Shown piece by piece: positions 8,269-16,657 of a DNA stretch of 32,303 bases. Within the stretch, counting starts at the first letter, position 1. Every line of letters begins with the position of its first letter. This DNA is from Methanolobus vulcani (GTDB lineage Archaea > Halobacteriota > Methanosarcinia > Methanosarcinales > Methanosarcinaceae): the NCBI RefSeq assembly GCF_006546655.1, contig NZ_VIAQ01000001.1, positions 1 through 32,303 on the forward strand. Direction: 5' to 3'. The notes under the pieces are model-generated. The model had not been told where the DNA came from and made no database searches. It saw nothing but the letters and a program-made list of their open reading frames with translations. Made by a program: the position numbers and the translations under genes.

Positions 8269-9873
8269 TTACATATCCCAGTAAATATTTACTTTTTTAA
8301 CTGTACCACCTTCTTCAAAAAAGGCATATCGTGTATTATTTTTGATTTTTAAATAGAAATCATAATCTGCTTCTTTTGCATAATCCCGTGATATAACTCC
8401 GTATTTCTCTCCTTCCTTGACATAAGCAATTTTGTCCCAGTTAATCTGTTTTTCAGTAGAACCCGTGTAATCTATATAGTCCAAGAAATACAGCTCTTCC
8501 AGTTCCTCCAGATCAAGGTTAGTTGTTTGTTTTTTAGTTGTTTGTCCTTTTTTAATAGAACCCGTACAATCTACAAAGACCAGACCCATGTCAGTTGTTT
8601 CAAAAGCATTAAGCGCATGACCTTCTTCCAAATCAGAATAGTCTATTGTGACATAAGCTGCACGAATTCCAGCCTGCTCTGCATTGTTGTGTAATCTTTC
8701 TGCAAAATCTGTGCAGACAAATGTACCATCTACATACATTAATTGATCAGTGTCATCATTATCTAAAAATACCAGTAAGTCATACCATGAACAATTTTTA
8801 GCTAATTGGTTATCTACCAAAACAACTGGTTCCCCGAGACGTTTCATTATAATGTCTTTTACAACAACTGGATCTGCAGCCGGAGCAGAAGAAACAAGAG
8901 CTGAATCTATATCGGGACTCACAGCCGTAATGACGGCTGCAGATAAGAGTAAAGTCAAGAGTGGAGTTAGTATCAAAAAAACAGCTATTTTGGTATATAA
9001 TACCCGTTTGTTAACTTGCTTAGCTGATTTTCCAGTTTTCTTTTGTTTATCCCCTTTTACAAATAGATGGGAAAGTATGCTATTACTACCATTTCTTTCA
9101 GCAAGCATTTTTTCATATTTATTCAAACATGAAGAACAAAAATGATATTCCTTTTGGGATTTTTCATCAATCTCATGTGTTAAACATGATGAACAAAAAT
9201 CATGTTTACACATCGAACATTTAGAAGATACATTTTCAATATCAGTACTATTGATCAAGTCTCCACAGTTTTTACAGAATTTTTTGTATAGTGAAGGAGT
9301 GCTGGACCAAGGACTTAATTTTACCCCATCATGTTTCGTATCAATGGAACTTTTAGATAAAGCATTCTTTGTTGCATCTCTGTCACAAGAATCGAAGTTG
9401 ACAGATTTTGTTTTATTTTCTGCAATACAACTAATCTCAGGAACTGAATCAACATCATTAATCCCATTCCCTTCAATTTCCGGTTCGCATACTTGCATGG
9501 AACAATATGTGCAAACCCACTCCGCACCCTCAATATGTTTAGTCCCATCATCACCCTGACAAGAAGAACAAAACTCTTTTCCACATTTAGAGCAGATAGC
9601 AGAATCAAACTTCAAAACAGATTCATTTTCAAAAAAAACTGTTTCAATACCATTCACAACTTTGATTTTCGGTGTTTTCTTTATTTCATGGACAGTGTTA
9701 ATCTCTTTTCCACAATTAGAACAGTATCTAATGTCGAGGACCTTATTATCTTCACCATCTTCAGATATCCCGGACACAGGTATACTACTACTAATATTTG
9801 TGTTAAGTGAATCGTTGACGTTGCCAACGTTCTCCATTCCTTTACTTTGATCACTATTCATATTGATATCCAT
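8269..9873 (-). CDS. Double zinc-ribbon, single-helix, transglutaminase-like protein
   Basis: A 534-residue protein with an unusual layout. Two similar cysteine clusters occupy the N-terminal half. The first is CxxC at 51/54, 94/97, 102/105 and 121/124. The second is 200/203, 219/222, 227/230 and 246/249. Each could bind two zinc ions, as in RING/FYVE-like double ribbons. One hydrophobic helix follows (about 295-318, AVFLILTPLLTLLLSAAVITA). The C-terminal part resembles a transglutaminase-like domain, with candidate triad Cys387 (TFVCTDFA), His419 (EEGHALNAF) and Asp435 (LVFVDCTG). Basic residues before the helix suggest zinc ribbons inside and the enzyme-like domain outside. No signal peptide is present. 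It lies 60 bases upstream of the pilus ATPase on the same strand, so a role in surface-protein processing or cross-linking is possible but unproven. I do not recognise a characterised homologue. Confidence 0.65.
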   Translation of the reverse strand: MDINMNSDQSKGMENVGNVNDSLNTNISSSIPVSGISEDGEDNKVLDIRYCSNCGKEINTVHEIKKTPKIKVVNGIETVFFENESVLKFDSAICSKCGKEFCSSCQGDDGTKHIEGAEWVCTYCSMQVCEPEIEGNGINDVDSVPEISCIAENKTKSVNFDSCDRDATKNALSKSSIDTKHDGVKLSPWSSTPSLYKKFCKNCGDLINSTDIENVSSKCSMCKHDFCSSCLTHEIDEKSQKEYHFCSSCLNKYEKMLAERNGSNSILSHLFVKGDKQKKTGKSAKQVNKRVLYTKIAVFLILTPLLTLLLSAAVITAVSPDIDSALVSSAPAADPVVVKDIIMKRLGEPVVLVDNQLAKNCSWYDLLVFLDNDDTDQLMYVDGTFVCTDFAERLHNNAEQAGIRAAYVTIDYSDLEEGHALNAFETTDMGLVFVDCTGSIKKGQTTKKQTTNLDLEELEELYFLDYIDYTGSTEKQINWDKIAYVKEGEKYGVISRDYAKEADYDFYLKIKNNTRYAFFEEGGTVKKVNIYWDM

Positions 9874-10158
9874 TGTTCACAGCATTCATATATGGTTAGG
9901 AGTGAACTGTTATTTAAAGTTATATAGATGATAGCATATCATAATAATGATAATACAAATAATACAATGAACAATTGTATATCAGTTAACTAAAATATCC
10001 ATAAACATAATTGGTATAAAGGTATATGCTTATATATAAATTCTGTAAACTTATAATTGACATATTTGAGGCATTCTATTGTAATTATGGACTATAAATT
10101 TTAAAAGTGGTTTCAAGTTGAATCAGCACAATGTTATCTGATATGATTTAAAGATTAG
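9874..10158. other. Divergent promoter region (zinc-ribbon gene / cbiZ)
   Basis: A 285-base A+T-rich gap between divergent genes. Minus strand: CTTTAAATA (rc of 9911-9919) lies about 40 bases before the zinc-ribbon gene start. Plus strand: a strong TATA box at 10029-10040 serves the cbiZ operon. I see no cobalamin riboswitch features such as a B12-box, and no long hairpin. Confidence 0.45.
10029..10040 (+). promoter_or_regulatory. TATA box of the cbiZ-ABC transporter operon
   Basis: CTTATATATAAA is close to the archaeal TATA consensus. Transcription would start near 10065, leaving a leader of about 90-110 bases before cbiZ. Confidence 0.5.
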
Positions 10159-11355
10159 ATGGAGAGAACAATCAAAATGAATGAAAAAACCGAACTCAAC
10201 TCTTCCTTACAAAATAACAATTCAGAAAATATATTTGATAATAAACAATTTTTGTGGGAAACCTCTACCGGGGAGCGTGTATTCCGGCAGGATAAATCAG
10301 TTATCGTTGAATTACCTTCTGGAAGAAGTACACTTACAACTTCACATCTCAATGGTGGATACAGGGAAGATATACAGTACGTATTCAACCATCAGGGAGT
10401 TGATGGATTTGAAGATTGCGGGTCTAAATTAAAGGCAGCTGGATCTATAAGTACATATGAGGCTAATGTTGCTGAAAGAATTGGACTGGATCCATCGAAG
10501 TCAACAGGTCAACACACTGCAGCGAATATGAATAATGTGGTAATAGTAACCAAGACCTTCAGGGATCTGGAAGTAACAGCTGTCACTACCGGGGGAATAG
10601 AGGTGAACGGTGGAAGAGCAGGAGATCCTGCCTCCTACTATCAGGAAAATGGAATGTACAACATGGTACTGGGAACCATAAACACTATTTTGATCATCGG
10701 TGCTGATCTCCCATCAAATTCCATGGTAAGGGCAGTCGTGACCGCAACAGAAGCAAAGACCGTTGCTATCCAGCAGCTCATGGGACGAAGCAAATACTCA
10801 GAGGGAATTGCCACAGGTTCCGGGACTGACTCGATAGCTATTGTTGCTAACAGGAACAGTTCTATGCATTTGACCGATGCCGGAAAGCACTCAAAACTTG
10901 GAGAACTTATAGGAAAATGTGTGATCGAGGCTGTGCAAAAAGCTCTTGCAAAAGAAACAGGACTGACACCCCAATCACAATGTGATATGCTTATACGCCT
11001 TGAACGGTTCGGAATTGACGAGAAAAAATATTGGGAAGTCTCAGCAGCGATGGATGGTGAGAACCGCAAAGTGCAGTTTATCAATTCATTGAGGTGCATG
11101 GCGAAGAACCCTGCGTTAGTAGCTGCTACTGCATCCGTATTACATATAGTTGATGAGATTTCATGGGGATTGGTTCCTGAAAAAGCAGGAAAAAAAGCTG
11201 CATTTGAGACGATGAAGGGACTGCCGGAAGTATTGATGGCAAAGAATTTCCCTCCATTCGATAAGATTCTCAACGAAAAAGAATCAATAATCACGAACTG
11301 GATACGCACAACTGCATGGATAGCCAAGAATGGAATGTATGGTGAAACAGAATGA
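10159..11355 (+). CDS. cbiZ: Adenosylcobinamide amidohydrolase CbiZ
   Basis: A 398-residue cytoplasmic enzyme. CbiZ cleaves the aminopropanol side chain from adenosylcobinamide to give adenosylcobyric acid, so that salvaged incomplete corrinoids can re-enter cobamide synthesis. Family hallmarks are visible from residue 130 onward: NNVVIVTKTFRDLEVTAVTT, GGIEVNGGRAGDPASYY, GTINTILIIGADLP, and GIATGSGTDSIAIVANRN. A C-terminal helical part follows, as in archaeal CbiZ. The first ATG is 10159, but GGAGA at 10161-10165 sits ten bases before ATG 10177 (MNEKTELN), which may be the real start. It heads the operon, and its TGA overlaps the ATG of the binding lipoprotein (ATGA). Its company with a BtuFCD-type transporter supports corrinoid salvage. 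Confidence 0.92.
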   Translation: MERTIKMNEKTELNSSLQNNNSENIFDNKQFLWETSTGERVFRQDKSVIVELPSGRSTLTTSHLNGGYREDIQYVFNHQGVDGFEDCGSKLKAAGSISTYEANVAERIGLDPSKSTGQHTAANMNNVVIVTKTFRDLEVTAVTTGGIEVNGGRAGDPASYYQENGMYNMVLGTINTILIIGADLPSNSMVRAVVTATEAKTVAIQQLMGRSKYSEGIATGSGTDSIAIVANRNSSMHLTDAGKHSKLGELIGKCVIEAVQKALAKETGLTPQSQCDMLIRLERFGIDEKKYWEVSAAMDGENRKVQFINSLRCMAKNPALVAATASVLHIVDEISWGLVPEKAGKKAAFETMKGLPEVLMAKNFPPFDKILNEKESIITNWIRTTAWIAKNGMYGETE

Positions 11356-12569
11356 AAACGAAGGTTATTCTGGTTTTGTTAATCGCAATATCATGTATCC
11401 TTATGTCTGGATGCATGGGGGAGAGTATCTCAGAAGATAATGATTCCATAGAAGATACATATGACCCCACAATGGACTATTTTCCTGATAAGGTAGATGT
11501 TGAATATGCAATTGGTTTCTCTGTGGAATACCACAATAACTACAAATTTGTTACAGTCACTGACCCAAAAACAAGTGTTGAATATTCTTATGTTCTTGTC
11601 CAGAAAGGAACTCCGGTCCCCGAAGGTTACAGCGATTCACTTGTAGTGGAAATTCCTGTTGAAAGCATAGTTGCACTTCCCATATCACATATCCCTGCTC
11701 TTGACGTTATAGGGGAGGTTGACAAGCTCAAAGCTGTAGGTAATTTCAATTATGTTAACTCTGTTCCGGTAAGAGAACTCATAGAAGAAGGAGCTGTGGA
11801 AGAGGTGGGAAGTGGGAATGAAGTAAATGTGGAATCAATAGTAGAAATCAATCCCGACATTGTTTCGACTCTTACCACTGATATGACAGGTAGTGACGAG
11901 TATATATTCGCCCTTAAGGATATGGGCCTAAAACCCGTGAGTACATGTGAATCAAAAGAAGAATCACCTCTTGGCAGGGCAGAGTGGGTAAAGTTCATGT
12001 CTCTTTTCTTTAACGATGAAAAGAAAGCAAATGAATATTTCGCAAAGGTTTCCGAAAATTATACAGAAATGGCCCAGCTAGCAAATAACGTTGAGGAAAG
12101 ACCTATTGTTATGGCAGAATATGCATTACGTGGTACATGGTACGCTCCTGGAGGAAACAGCTTCATTGCACAATTCGTCAAAGATGCCGGAGGTGTCTAC
12201 CTGTGGGAAAATGATAATAACACGGAGAGCTTTGAACTTGATTTTGAATATGTCTTAGATAAAGGAAAAGATTCGGATTATTGGTTCGTATCAGCTGACT
12301 GGGATAGCATTGAAGCTATGGAGTCTTATGATCCATTGTACCTGGAATTCAATCCTGCCAAGACCGGGAATGTATACACATGCTATTACAGGGTATATGA
12401 TACTGGTGAGGATGGTGGATATGGTGGCAATGATTACTATGAATCGGGAGTTTTAAGGCCCGATATAGTTCTTGCGGATTATATAAAGATACTTCATCCG
12501 GAGCTGTTACCGGATTATGAGCTGTATTACCATAAGCAACTAGAGTCAACAAGCGAGGATAGTGAATAA
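11352..12569 (+). CDS. Corrinoid (BtuF/FecB-type) ABC transporter substrate-binding lipoprotein
   Basis: A 405-residue extracytoplasmic binding protein. The N-terminus is a lipoprotein signal, MKTKVILVLLIAISCILMSGC, with Cys21 as the likely lipidated residue after the lipobox MSG. The mature protein has the two-lobe class III fold pattern: IPVESIVALPISHIPALDVIG and VESIVEINPDIVSTL for the first lobe, then a helical linker (FMSLFFNDEKKANEYFAKVS) and ERPIVMAEYALRGTWYAPGG for the second. An acidic stretch follows the lipid anchor. It is longer than a typical BtuF (about 270 residues). It is coupled by overlaps to cbiZ upstream and the permease downstream. Corrinoid as substrate is inferred from cbiZ; iron-siderophore binding by the same fold cannot be excluded. 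Confidence 0.85.
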   Translation: MKTKVILVLLIAISCILMSGCMGESISEDNDSIEDTYDPTMDYFPDKVDVEYAIGFSVEYHNNYKFVTVTDPKTSVEYSYVLVQKGTPVPEGYSDSLVVEIPVESIVALPISHIPALDVIGEVDKLKAVGNFNYVNSVPVRELIEEGAVEEVGSGNEVNVESIVEINPDIVSTLTTDMTGSDEYIFALKDMGLKPVSTCESKEESPLGRAEWVKFMSLFFNDEKKANEYFAKVSENYTEMAQLANNVEERPIVMAEYALRGTWYAPGGNSFIAQFVKDAGGVYLWENDNNTESFELDFEYVLDKGKDSDYWFVSADWDSIEAMESYDPLYLEFNPAKTGNVYTCYYRVYDTGEDGGYGGNDYYESGVLRPDIVLADYIKILHPELLPDYELYYHKQLESTSEDSE

Positions 12570-13645
12570 TGAAAGTTAATGAGCGGGGTTGGGACAGCTC
12601 ATCCAGAGCTGTTCTGCTCATGGTTTTTTCCCTGGCTGCATTATTCATATTCTTCATGCTAGACCTGATTTTGGGGTCGGTAAATATACCTTTCCAGGAT
12701 ACTCTGGCAATACTGCTGGGTAATAAAATGGTAAATGATTCGTGGCAGATCATAATCATGGATATGAGGCTTCCAAAAGCATTTGCAGCGGCATTTGGTG
12801 GTGCTGCACTGGCAGTTGCCGGTCTTCTAATGCAGACCCTGTTCAGAAATCCTCTTGCAGGTCCATTTACTCTTGGTATTAGCTCTGGTGCAAGTCTTGG
12901 AGTTGCTATTGTAATTCTTCTGGTGGGAGGTGGAACAGCAACAACGATTCCTCAAATGCTTGCCGGTCTTGGTTCCTTTGGAAGTGCAGCAGTTGCTATA
13001 GCTGCTTTTGCGGGTTCATCAGCAGTGCTTATGATAGTACTTTTTATATCACGCAAAGTAGAGAGCAGTGTGACAATACTGATTCTGGGATTAATGTTTG
13101 GTTATGCTGCAACTTCTTTAGTTACTATACTTGTACATTTCAGCGATCCTGAAAAAGTTAAAGCATTTACCGAATGGACTTACGGTAGTTTTGACATAAG
13201 ATGTGCCGAGGTTAGCATACTTGTTCCAATCATATCAATTGCCCTGATTTCCTCATTTTTGCTCATCAAACCTCTAAATGCTTTGCTTCTGGGAGAAAAA
13301 TATGCAGAAAGCATGGGGATGAACTTTAAAACAACACGACACTATCTTATTATTATTACTGCATTGCTTGCAGGAACTGTTACTGCATTCTGTGGTCCCA
13401 TTGCTTTCCTTGGGGTTGCTGTACCTCATCTTTGCAGGGGGCTTTTTTTAACTGCAGACCACAGGATACTCGTACCGGGATGTATCATTCTTGGTGGTAG
13501 TCTTGCATTGTTCTCCGACTTGGTAGCACATCTTCCAGGGAGTAATCTTACACTTCCATTAAGTGCCGTAACCTCTATGCTCGGAGCGCCGGTCATAATA
13601 TGGGTGGTACTTCGGGGTAACAAATTAGGAGGGATGCAAGCATGA
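12569..13645 (+). CDS. Corrinoid (BtuC/FecCD-type) ABC transporter permease
   Basis: A 358-residue membrane protein with about ten hydrophobic helices, matching the FecCD/BtuC family. Signatures include MDMRLPKAFAAAFGGAALAV, AGLLMQTLFRNPLAGPFTLG, GISSGASLG, and the C-terminal FCGPIAFLGVAVPHLCRG. The latter contains the family's GPIAFLGL-PH pattern near the ATPase-coupling region. Translation is coupled: the preceding stop and this ATG overlap as TAATG, and its own TGA overlaps the next ATG. It would form the dimeric channel for the lipoprotein's ligand. Confidence 0.92.
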   Translation: MKVNERGWDSSSRAVLLMVFSLAALFIFFMLDLILGSVNIPFQDTLAILLGNKMVNDSWQIIIMDMRLPKAFAAAFGGAALAVAGLLMQTLFRNPLAGPFTLGISSGASLGVAIVILLVGGGTATTIPQMLAGLGSFGSAAVAIAAFAGSSAVLMIVLFISRKVESSVTILILGLMFGYAATSLVTILVHFSDPEKVKAFTEWTYGSFDIRCAEVSILVPIISIALISSFLLIKPLNALLLGEKYAESMGMNFKTTRHYLIIITALLAGTVTAFCGPIAFLGVAVPHLCRGLFLTADHRILVPGCIILGGSLALFSDLVAHLPGSNLTLPLSAVTSMLGAPVIIWVVLRGNKLGGMQA

Positions 13646-14748
13646 AAGAAAAGCCACTGTTATCTGCATGTGATTTATCTATCGGATACACTACTCGGAA
13701 GAAAACTCAAAAAGTTATTTCTGAAAACCTGAACCTGGAGCTTGTACCGGGAGAACTTGTTTGCCTGATAGGGCCGAACGGTGCAGGCAAATCCACATTA
13801 ATAAGAACTCTTATTGGTATGCAGCCATCTTTAACGGGAGACATTTCTCTTATGAATAGACCTCTTGAAGATTTTACTGCTATGGAAAAAGCAAGGGTTC
13901 TGAGTGTAGTGTTGACATCTAATACCAATATTTCTCATTTCAGAGCTTTCGATGTTGTGGCCCTGGGTCGTTATCCATATACAGGCTGGTCCGGAACACT
14001 GTCTGAAGAGGACAAAAAGATCGTTTCTTTTTCTTTGGATTCTGTGGGGGCTACTGAACTTTCCAATCGATTTATGTCTGAGCTAAGTGACGGAGAAAAA
14101 CAAAAAGTAATGATCGCACGCGGACTGGCACAGGACCCTTCGATACTTGTGCTAGATGAACCTACTGCTTTTCTCGATCTCCCTCACAAGATCGAGGTAA
14201 TAAGGATACTTAAATCCCTTTCAAGACATCCGGGGAGAGCTGTGCTGTTATCTATCCATGACCTTGATATCGCCATGCGCACAGCTGACAGAATATGGCT
14301 GTTCAATAAGAAAGGGGAGTTCTTTTCAGGATCTCCTGAAGACCTTATATTACAGGGTGTTTTTGGCTCTGCTTTTGCAATGGGGGGAGTTCATTTCGAC
14401 AACGAAAAGGGGACTTTCATAATCCCTCCTGAAAAGAAGGGTGATGCCAATCTCCTGGGAAACAATGGTGTCGAGCGTATCTGGACAGCGCATGCACTTG
14501 AACGTGCAGGCTATTGTATTTCTAAAGACAATAGCAGTAGCATAACGATCGAGATCGGGAACAATTCAGGGAATACTTGCTGGAAATGTATGAACGGGGA
14601 GCCTGAAAGGGAATTTCCATCAATTGCCGATATGATCAAGTATATCAATCAGATTCATGAGAACAAAGATTCAAAAAAACAGCTACCTGTTGATCTCATT
14701 GATCAGGAATTCGATAATACAATAGTTGATGAGGTATGCTTAACATGA
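13642..14748 (+). CDS. Corrinoid (BtuD/FecE-type) ABC transporter ATPase with C-terminal extension
   Basis: A 368-residue ATPase. Walker A is GPNGAGKST (residues 44-52), the signature is LSDGEKQK, Walker B is ILVLDEPT with a following D-loop, and the switch histidine is in LSIHDLD. A ribosome-binding site GGAGG lies nine bases before the ATG, inside the permease gene. The ABC domain ends near residue 255. About 110 further residues follow, including a CWKC pair (Cys313, Cys316) and a stretch that runs GVERIWTAHALERAGYCIS. Longer cobalamin ATPases of this kind exist in methanogens, as far as I recall, but the extension's job is unknown. It could be a regulatory or redox/metal-sensing tail. Its end overlaps the SUMF1-type gene. 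Confidence 0.9.
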   Translation: MKEKPLLSACDLSIGYTTRKKTQKVISENLNLELVPGELVCLIGPNGAGKSTLIRTLIGMQPSLTGDISLMNRPLEDFTAMEKARVLSVVLTSNTNISHFRAFDVVALGRYPYTGWSGTLSEEDKKIVSFSLDSVGATELSNRFMSELSDGEKQKVMIARGLAQDPSILVLDEPTAFLDLPHKIEVIRILKSLSRHPGRAVLLSIHDLDIAMRTADRIWLFNKKGEFFSGSPEDLILQGVFGSAFAMGGVHFDNEKGTFIIPPEKKGDANLLGNNGVERIWTAHALERAGYCISKDNSSSITIEIGNNSGNTCWKCMNGEPEREFPSIADMIKYINQIHENKDSKKQLPVDLIDQEFDNTIVDEVCLT

Positions 14749-15500
14749 AAAAGGAATGCTTGGGAATGCAGGAAGAGGGAGGACGGTTCAGGAAAGAAAG
14801 AGAGGTGTGTGAGAAAAAGAAACTAACCAACTCCATAGGTATGGAGTTTCTAAAAATTCCTGCCGGTGAGTTTAAGATGGGATCTAATGGGTGTGATTTT
14901 GAAAAACCCATTCATACAGTGAAGATCCCTAAACCCTTCTACCTCGGCAAATACACCGTCACGCAGAAGCAATGGAAAGCTGTCATGGGCAACAATCCGT
15001 CTGATTTCAAGGACGATGATAGGCCGGTTGGGCAGGTTTCATGGAATGATGTGCAGGAGTTTGTCAGGAAGCTGAATGAAATGGAGGGGACGGATGAGTA
15101 CCGCCTGCCGTCAGAAGCTGAGTGGGAGTATGGCTGCAGGGCTGGTACGACCACGAGATATTTGTTTGGTGATGATGCGTCTGATCTGGATGATTATGCA
15201 TGGTGGGATAAAAATTCAGGATGCACAACTCATCCGGTTGGTCAGAAAAAACCGAATCCCTGGGGGTTGTATGATGTGCATGGCAATGTATGGGAATGGT
15301 GTCAGGATGAGTGGCATGATGACTATACAGGTGCTCCTGATGATGGGAGTTCGTGGGAAGATGGTAGTAGCTCGGACCGGATCATACGTGGTGGTGGCCT
15401 GGGTGTCGAAGCCTGGTACTGTCGGTCAGCCTTTCGCTACTACTTCCAGCCGGACGGCAGGGGAAGCCCTGTAGGATTTCGTCTTCTCAGGAAAATATAA
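14745..15500 (+). CDS. SUMF1/FGE-fold protein, probably not a formylglycine-generating enzyme
   Basis: About 251 residues with the SUMF1 (formylglycine-generating-enzyme sulfatase) fold. Signatures are NSIGMEFLKIPAGEFKMGS, YLGKYTVTQKQWKAVMG, RPVGQVSWNDVQEF, YRLPSEAEWEYGCRAG, GLYDVHGNVWEWCQDEW and GFRLLRKI. The ATG at 14745 overlaps the ATPase stop (ATGA) and has GAGGT ten bases upstream. It is preferred over ATG 14736. True FGEs have two copper-binding active-site cysteines near the end. Here the matching region, RGGGLGVEAWYCRSAFR, keeps only the second, so sulfatase activation is unlikely and no sulfatase gene is nearby. It has no signal peptide. As the last gene of the corrinoid operon it may modify or bind a partner protein, but this is inference. 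Confidence 0.82.
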   Translation: MKKECLGMQEEGGRFRKEREVCEKKKLTNSIGMEFLKIPAGEFKMGSNGCDFEKPIHTVKIPKPFYLGKYTVTQKQWKAVMGNNPSDFKDDDRPVGQVSWNDVQEFVRKLNEMEGTDEYRLPSEAEWEYGCRAGTTTRYLFGDDASDLDDYAWWDKNSGCTTHPVGQKKPNPWGLYDVHGNVWEWCQDEWHDDYTGAPDDGSSWEDGSSSDRIIRGGGLGVEAWYCRSAFRYYFQPDGRGSPVGFRLLRKI

Positions 15501-15539
15501 TTGTTTGCTTCTTTAGCACTTTATAACTTTATTGAATGA

Positions 15540-15669
15540 CATGTGTAGAAAAAAATGCGGCCTGTTTCCCATACATGAGTAAAAAGAAGTTAAATTGAAG
15601 CTATTAGTTCACAACCTTGACAGTATGTCAGGCTGTGCATATTGTTAAAACAAGGATTTCTACAGAGCC
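15540..15669. mobile_element. Possible insertion-element remnant with right inverted-repeat copy
   Basis: AGGATTTCTACAGAGCC (15653-15669) is the inverted partner of 701-717. A partial match in the opposite direction, ATGTGTAGAAA, starts at 15540. This 130-base piece could therefore be a degraded small element with ends near TGTAGAAA. No coding content and no target duplication are seen. Confidence 0.3.
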
Positions 15670-15722
15670 CGGTCTTCACGACTACTTAAGCATATGTTAT
15701 TCCCATGTGTTTAAGTAACTAA

Positions 15723-16484
15723 TCAACTCGCAGCATATGTGAAATTATCATATCCAAATGCCTTTTGCAAGTCGTTTAGTGTCGTAGTCGACCCAAACTG
15801 ACTTTCAACCATATTGATAGAAACTTTATTTGCCCATTCACCTTCAAGCGTTTCAGGTGTCTCGTATGCAATAGTGCAATCCCTGATCAGAATCACGTTG
15901 TAACCGAGTTCGCTCATTTTTATAATCCCAGTAGGCCTGTGTAGAATACAATAATTAGACCTATATCCTGCATAGAGCAGATTCGTTATATTATGAGCCT
16001 GCAAGTACTCATCGAAAGAGTCAGTATTACGCAAGCCATTGTCTCTACCTGCGACCATTTCTCCATCTAACGGTTGGCAGTACTCATTCATAGTATAATC
16101 ATGTGGAGAATGGACGATAGTCATGTTTTCTTTCCTTGCAAATTCCAATAAGGGAACCATTTTTGTTTTGACATTAGTATCAAGTCTTGTATCATTTGGA
16201 CAAGCCCAAAGATCAATAAGTAGCAACGCAGTTTTATCCATATCAATAGTGAGATAACTGTAATTGTAAGTAGAATTCATTTCAGTTTTATTAGCGTCAA
16301 ACCCGCAAGGTACAAAAGTTCTAGTAAGTAACGTTATTTCTCTATTTTGCACAATTGAGCTTTCAGAAGTATGTAAGTCATCTGATACAACTTTCACATT
16401 TGTATCATGATTAGTAATGCAGCCGCAGGCAAATAGATTTGTAATGCAGACAAAAAGTAAAGTAACAATTATTGTTTTTTTCAT
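15723..16484 (-). CDS. Exported isochorismatase-like cysteine hydrolase (lipoprotein candidate)
   Basis: About 253 residues from the ATG at 16484. This start gives a clean signal peptide, MKKTIIVTLLFVCITNLFAC, with adjacent cysteines (ACGC) that could be lipidated. ATG 16499 is an alternative. The rest is an isochorismatase-like domain: DKTALLLIDLWACP holds the catalytic Asp, and YRSNYCILHRPTG carries the catalytic Cys in the family's usual place before a helix. It ends with GYNVILIRDCTIAYETPETL. Family members hydrolyse amides, vinyl ethers or nicotinamide. The substrate here is unknown. Members of this family are normally cytoplasmic, so the export signal is unusual. It lies downstream of the two pilins on the same strand, but a terminator at 16619-16657 separates them. 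Confidence 0.75.
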   Translation of the reverse strand: MKKTIIVTLLFVCITNLFACGCITNHDTNVKVVSDDLHTSESSIVQNREITLLTRTFVPCGFDANKTEMNSTYNYSYLTIDMDKTALLLIDLWACPNDTRLDTNVKTKMVPLLEFARKENMTIVHSPHDYTMNEYCQPLDGEMVAGRDNGLRNTDSFDEYLQAHNITNLLYAGYRSNYCILHRPTGIIKMSELGYNVILIRDCTIAYETPETLEGEWANKVSINMVESQFGSTTTLNDLQKAFGYDNFTYAAS

Positions 16485-16618
16485 ATGCTTTTCATCCATG
16501 GTTATTCCCATATATTCCAGGAAGTATCTTTTCAAAGTATAATCTGACCTTTATCAGGATAGTATATTGTCACTGAGGAAATACCAAATATCCTGCAGTA
16601 GCAGCAAACAAAACATCT

Positions 16619-16657
16619 ACAAAAAAGAAAAAGAATGAACCCAAAGGTTATGGGCTC
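16619..16657 (-). terminator. Terminator at the end of the pilin pair
   Basis: On the minus strand GAGCCCA pairs with TGGGTTC (one G-U pair) around a short loop. The sequence ATTCTTTTTCTTTTTTGT follows. The stop codon of the shorter pilin gene lies inside the hairpin. Confidence 0.6.

Noticed and set aside
10041-10158. Cobalamin riboswitch before cbiZ
   Set aside because: No B12-box-like sequence or multi-stem fold is seen in the short leader.
10641-11327. Long antisense open frame inside cbiZ
   Set aside because: CbiZ motifs occupy the plus strand throughout; the antisense product is a codon-bias shadow.
14745-15500. Functional formylglycine-generating enzyme
   Set aside because: Only one of the two active-site cysteines is present and no sulfatase gene is nearby.
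698-15669. Active composite transposon spanning 15 kb
   Set aside because: No transposase gene and no target-site duplication are visible; only one pair of inverted ends supports it.
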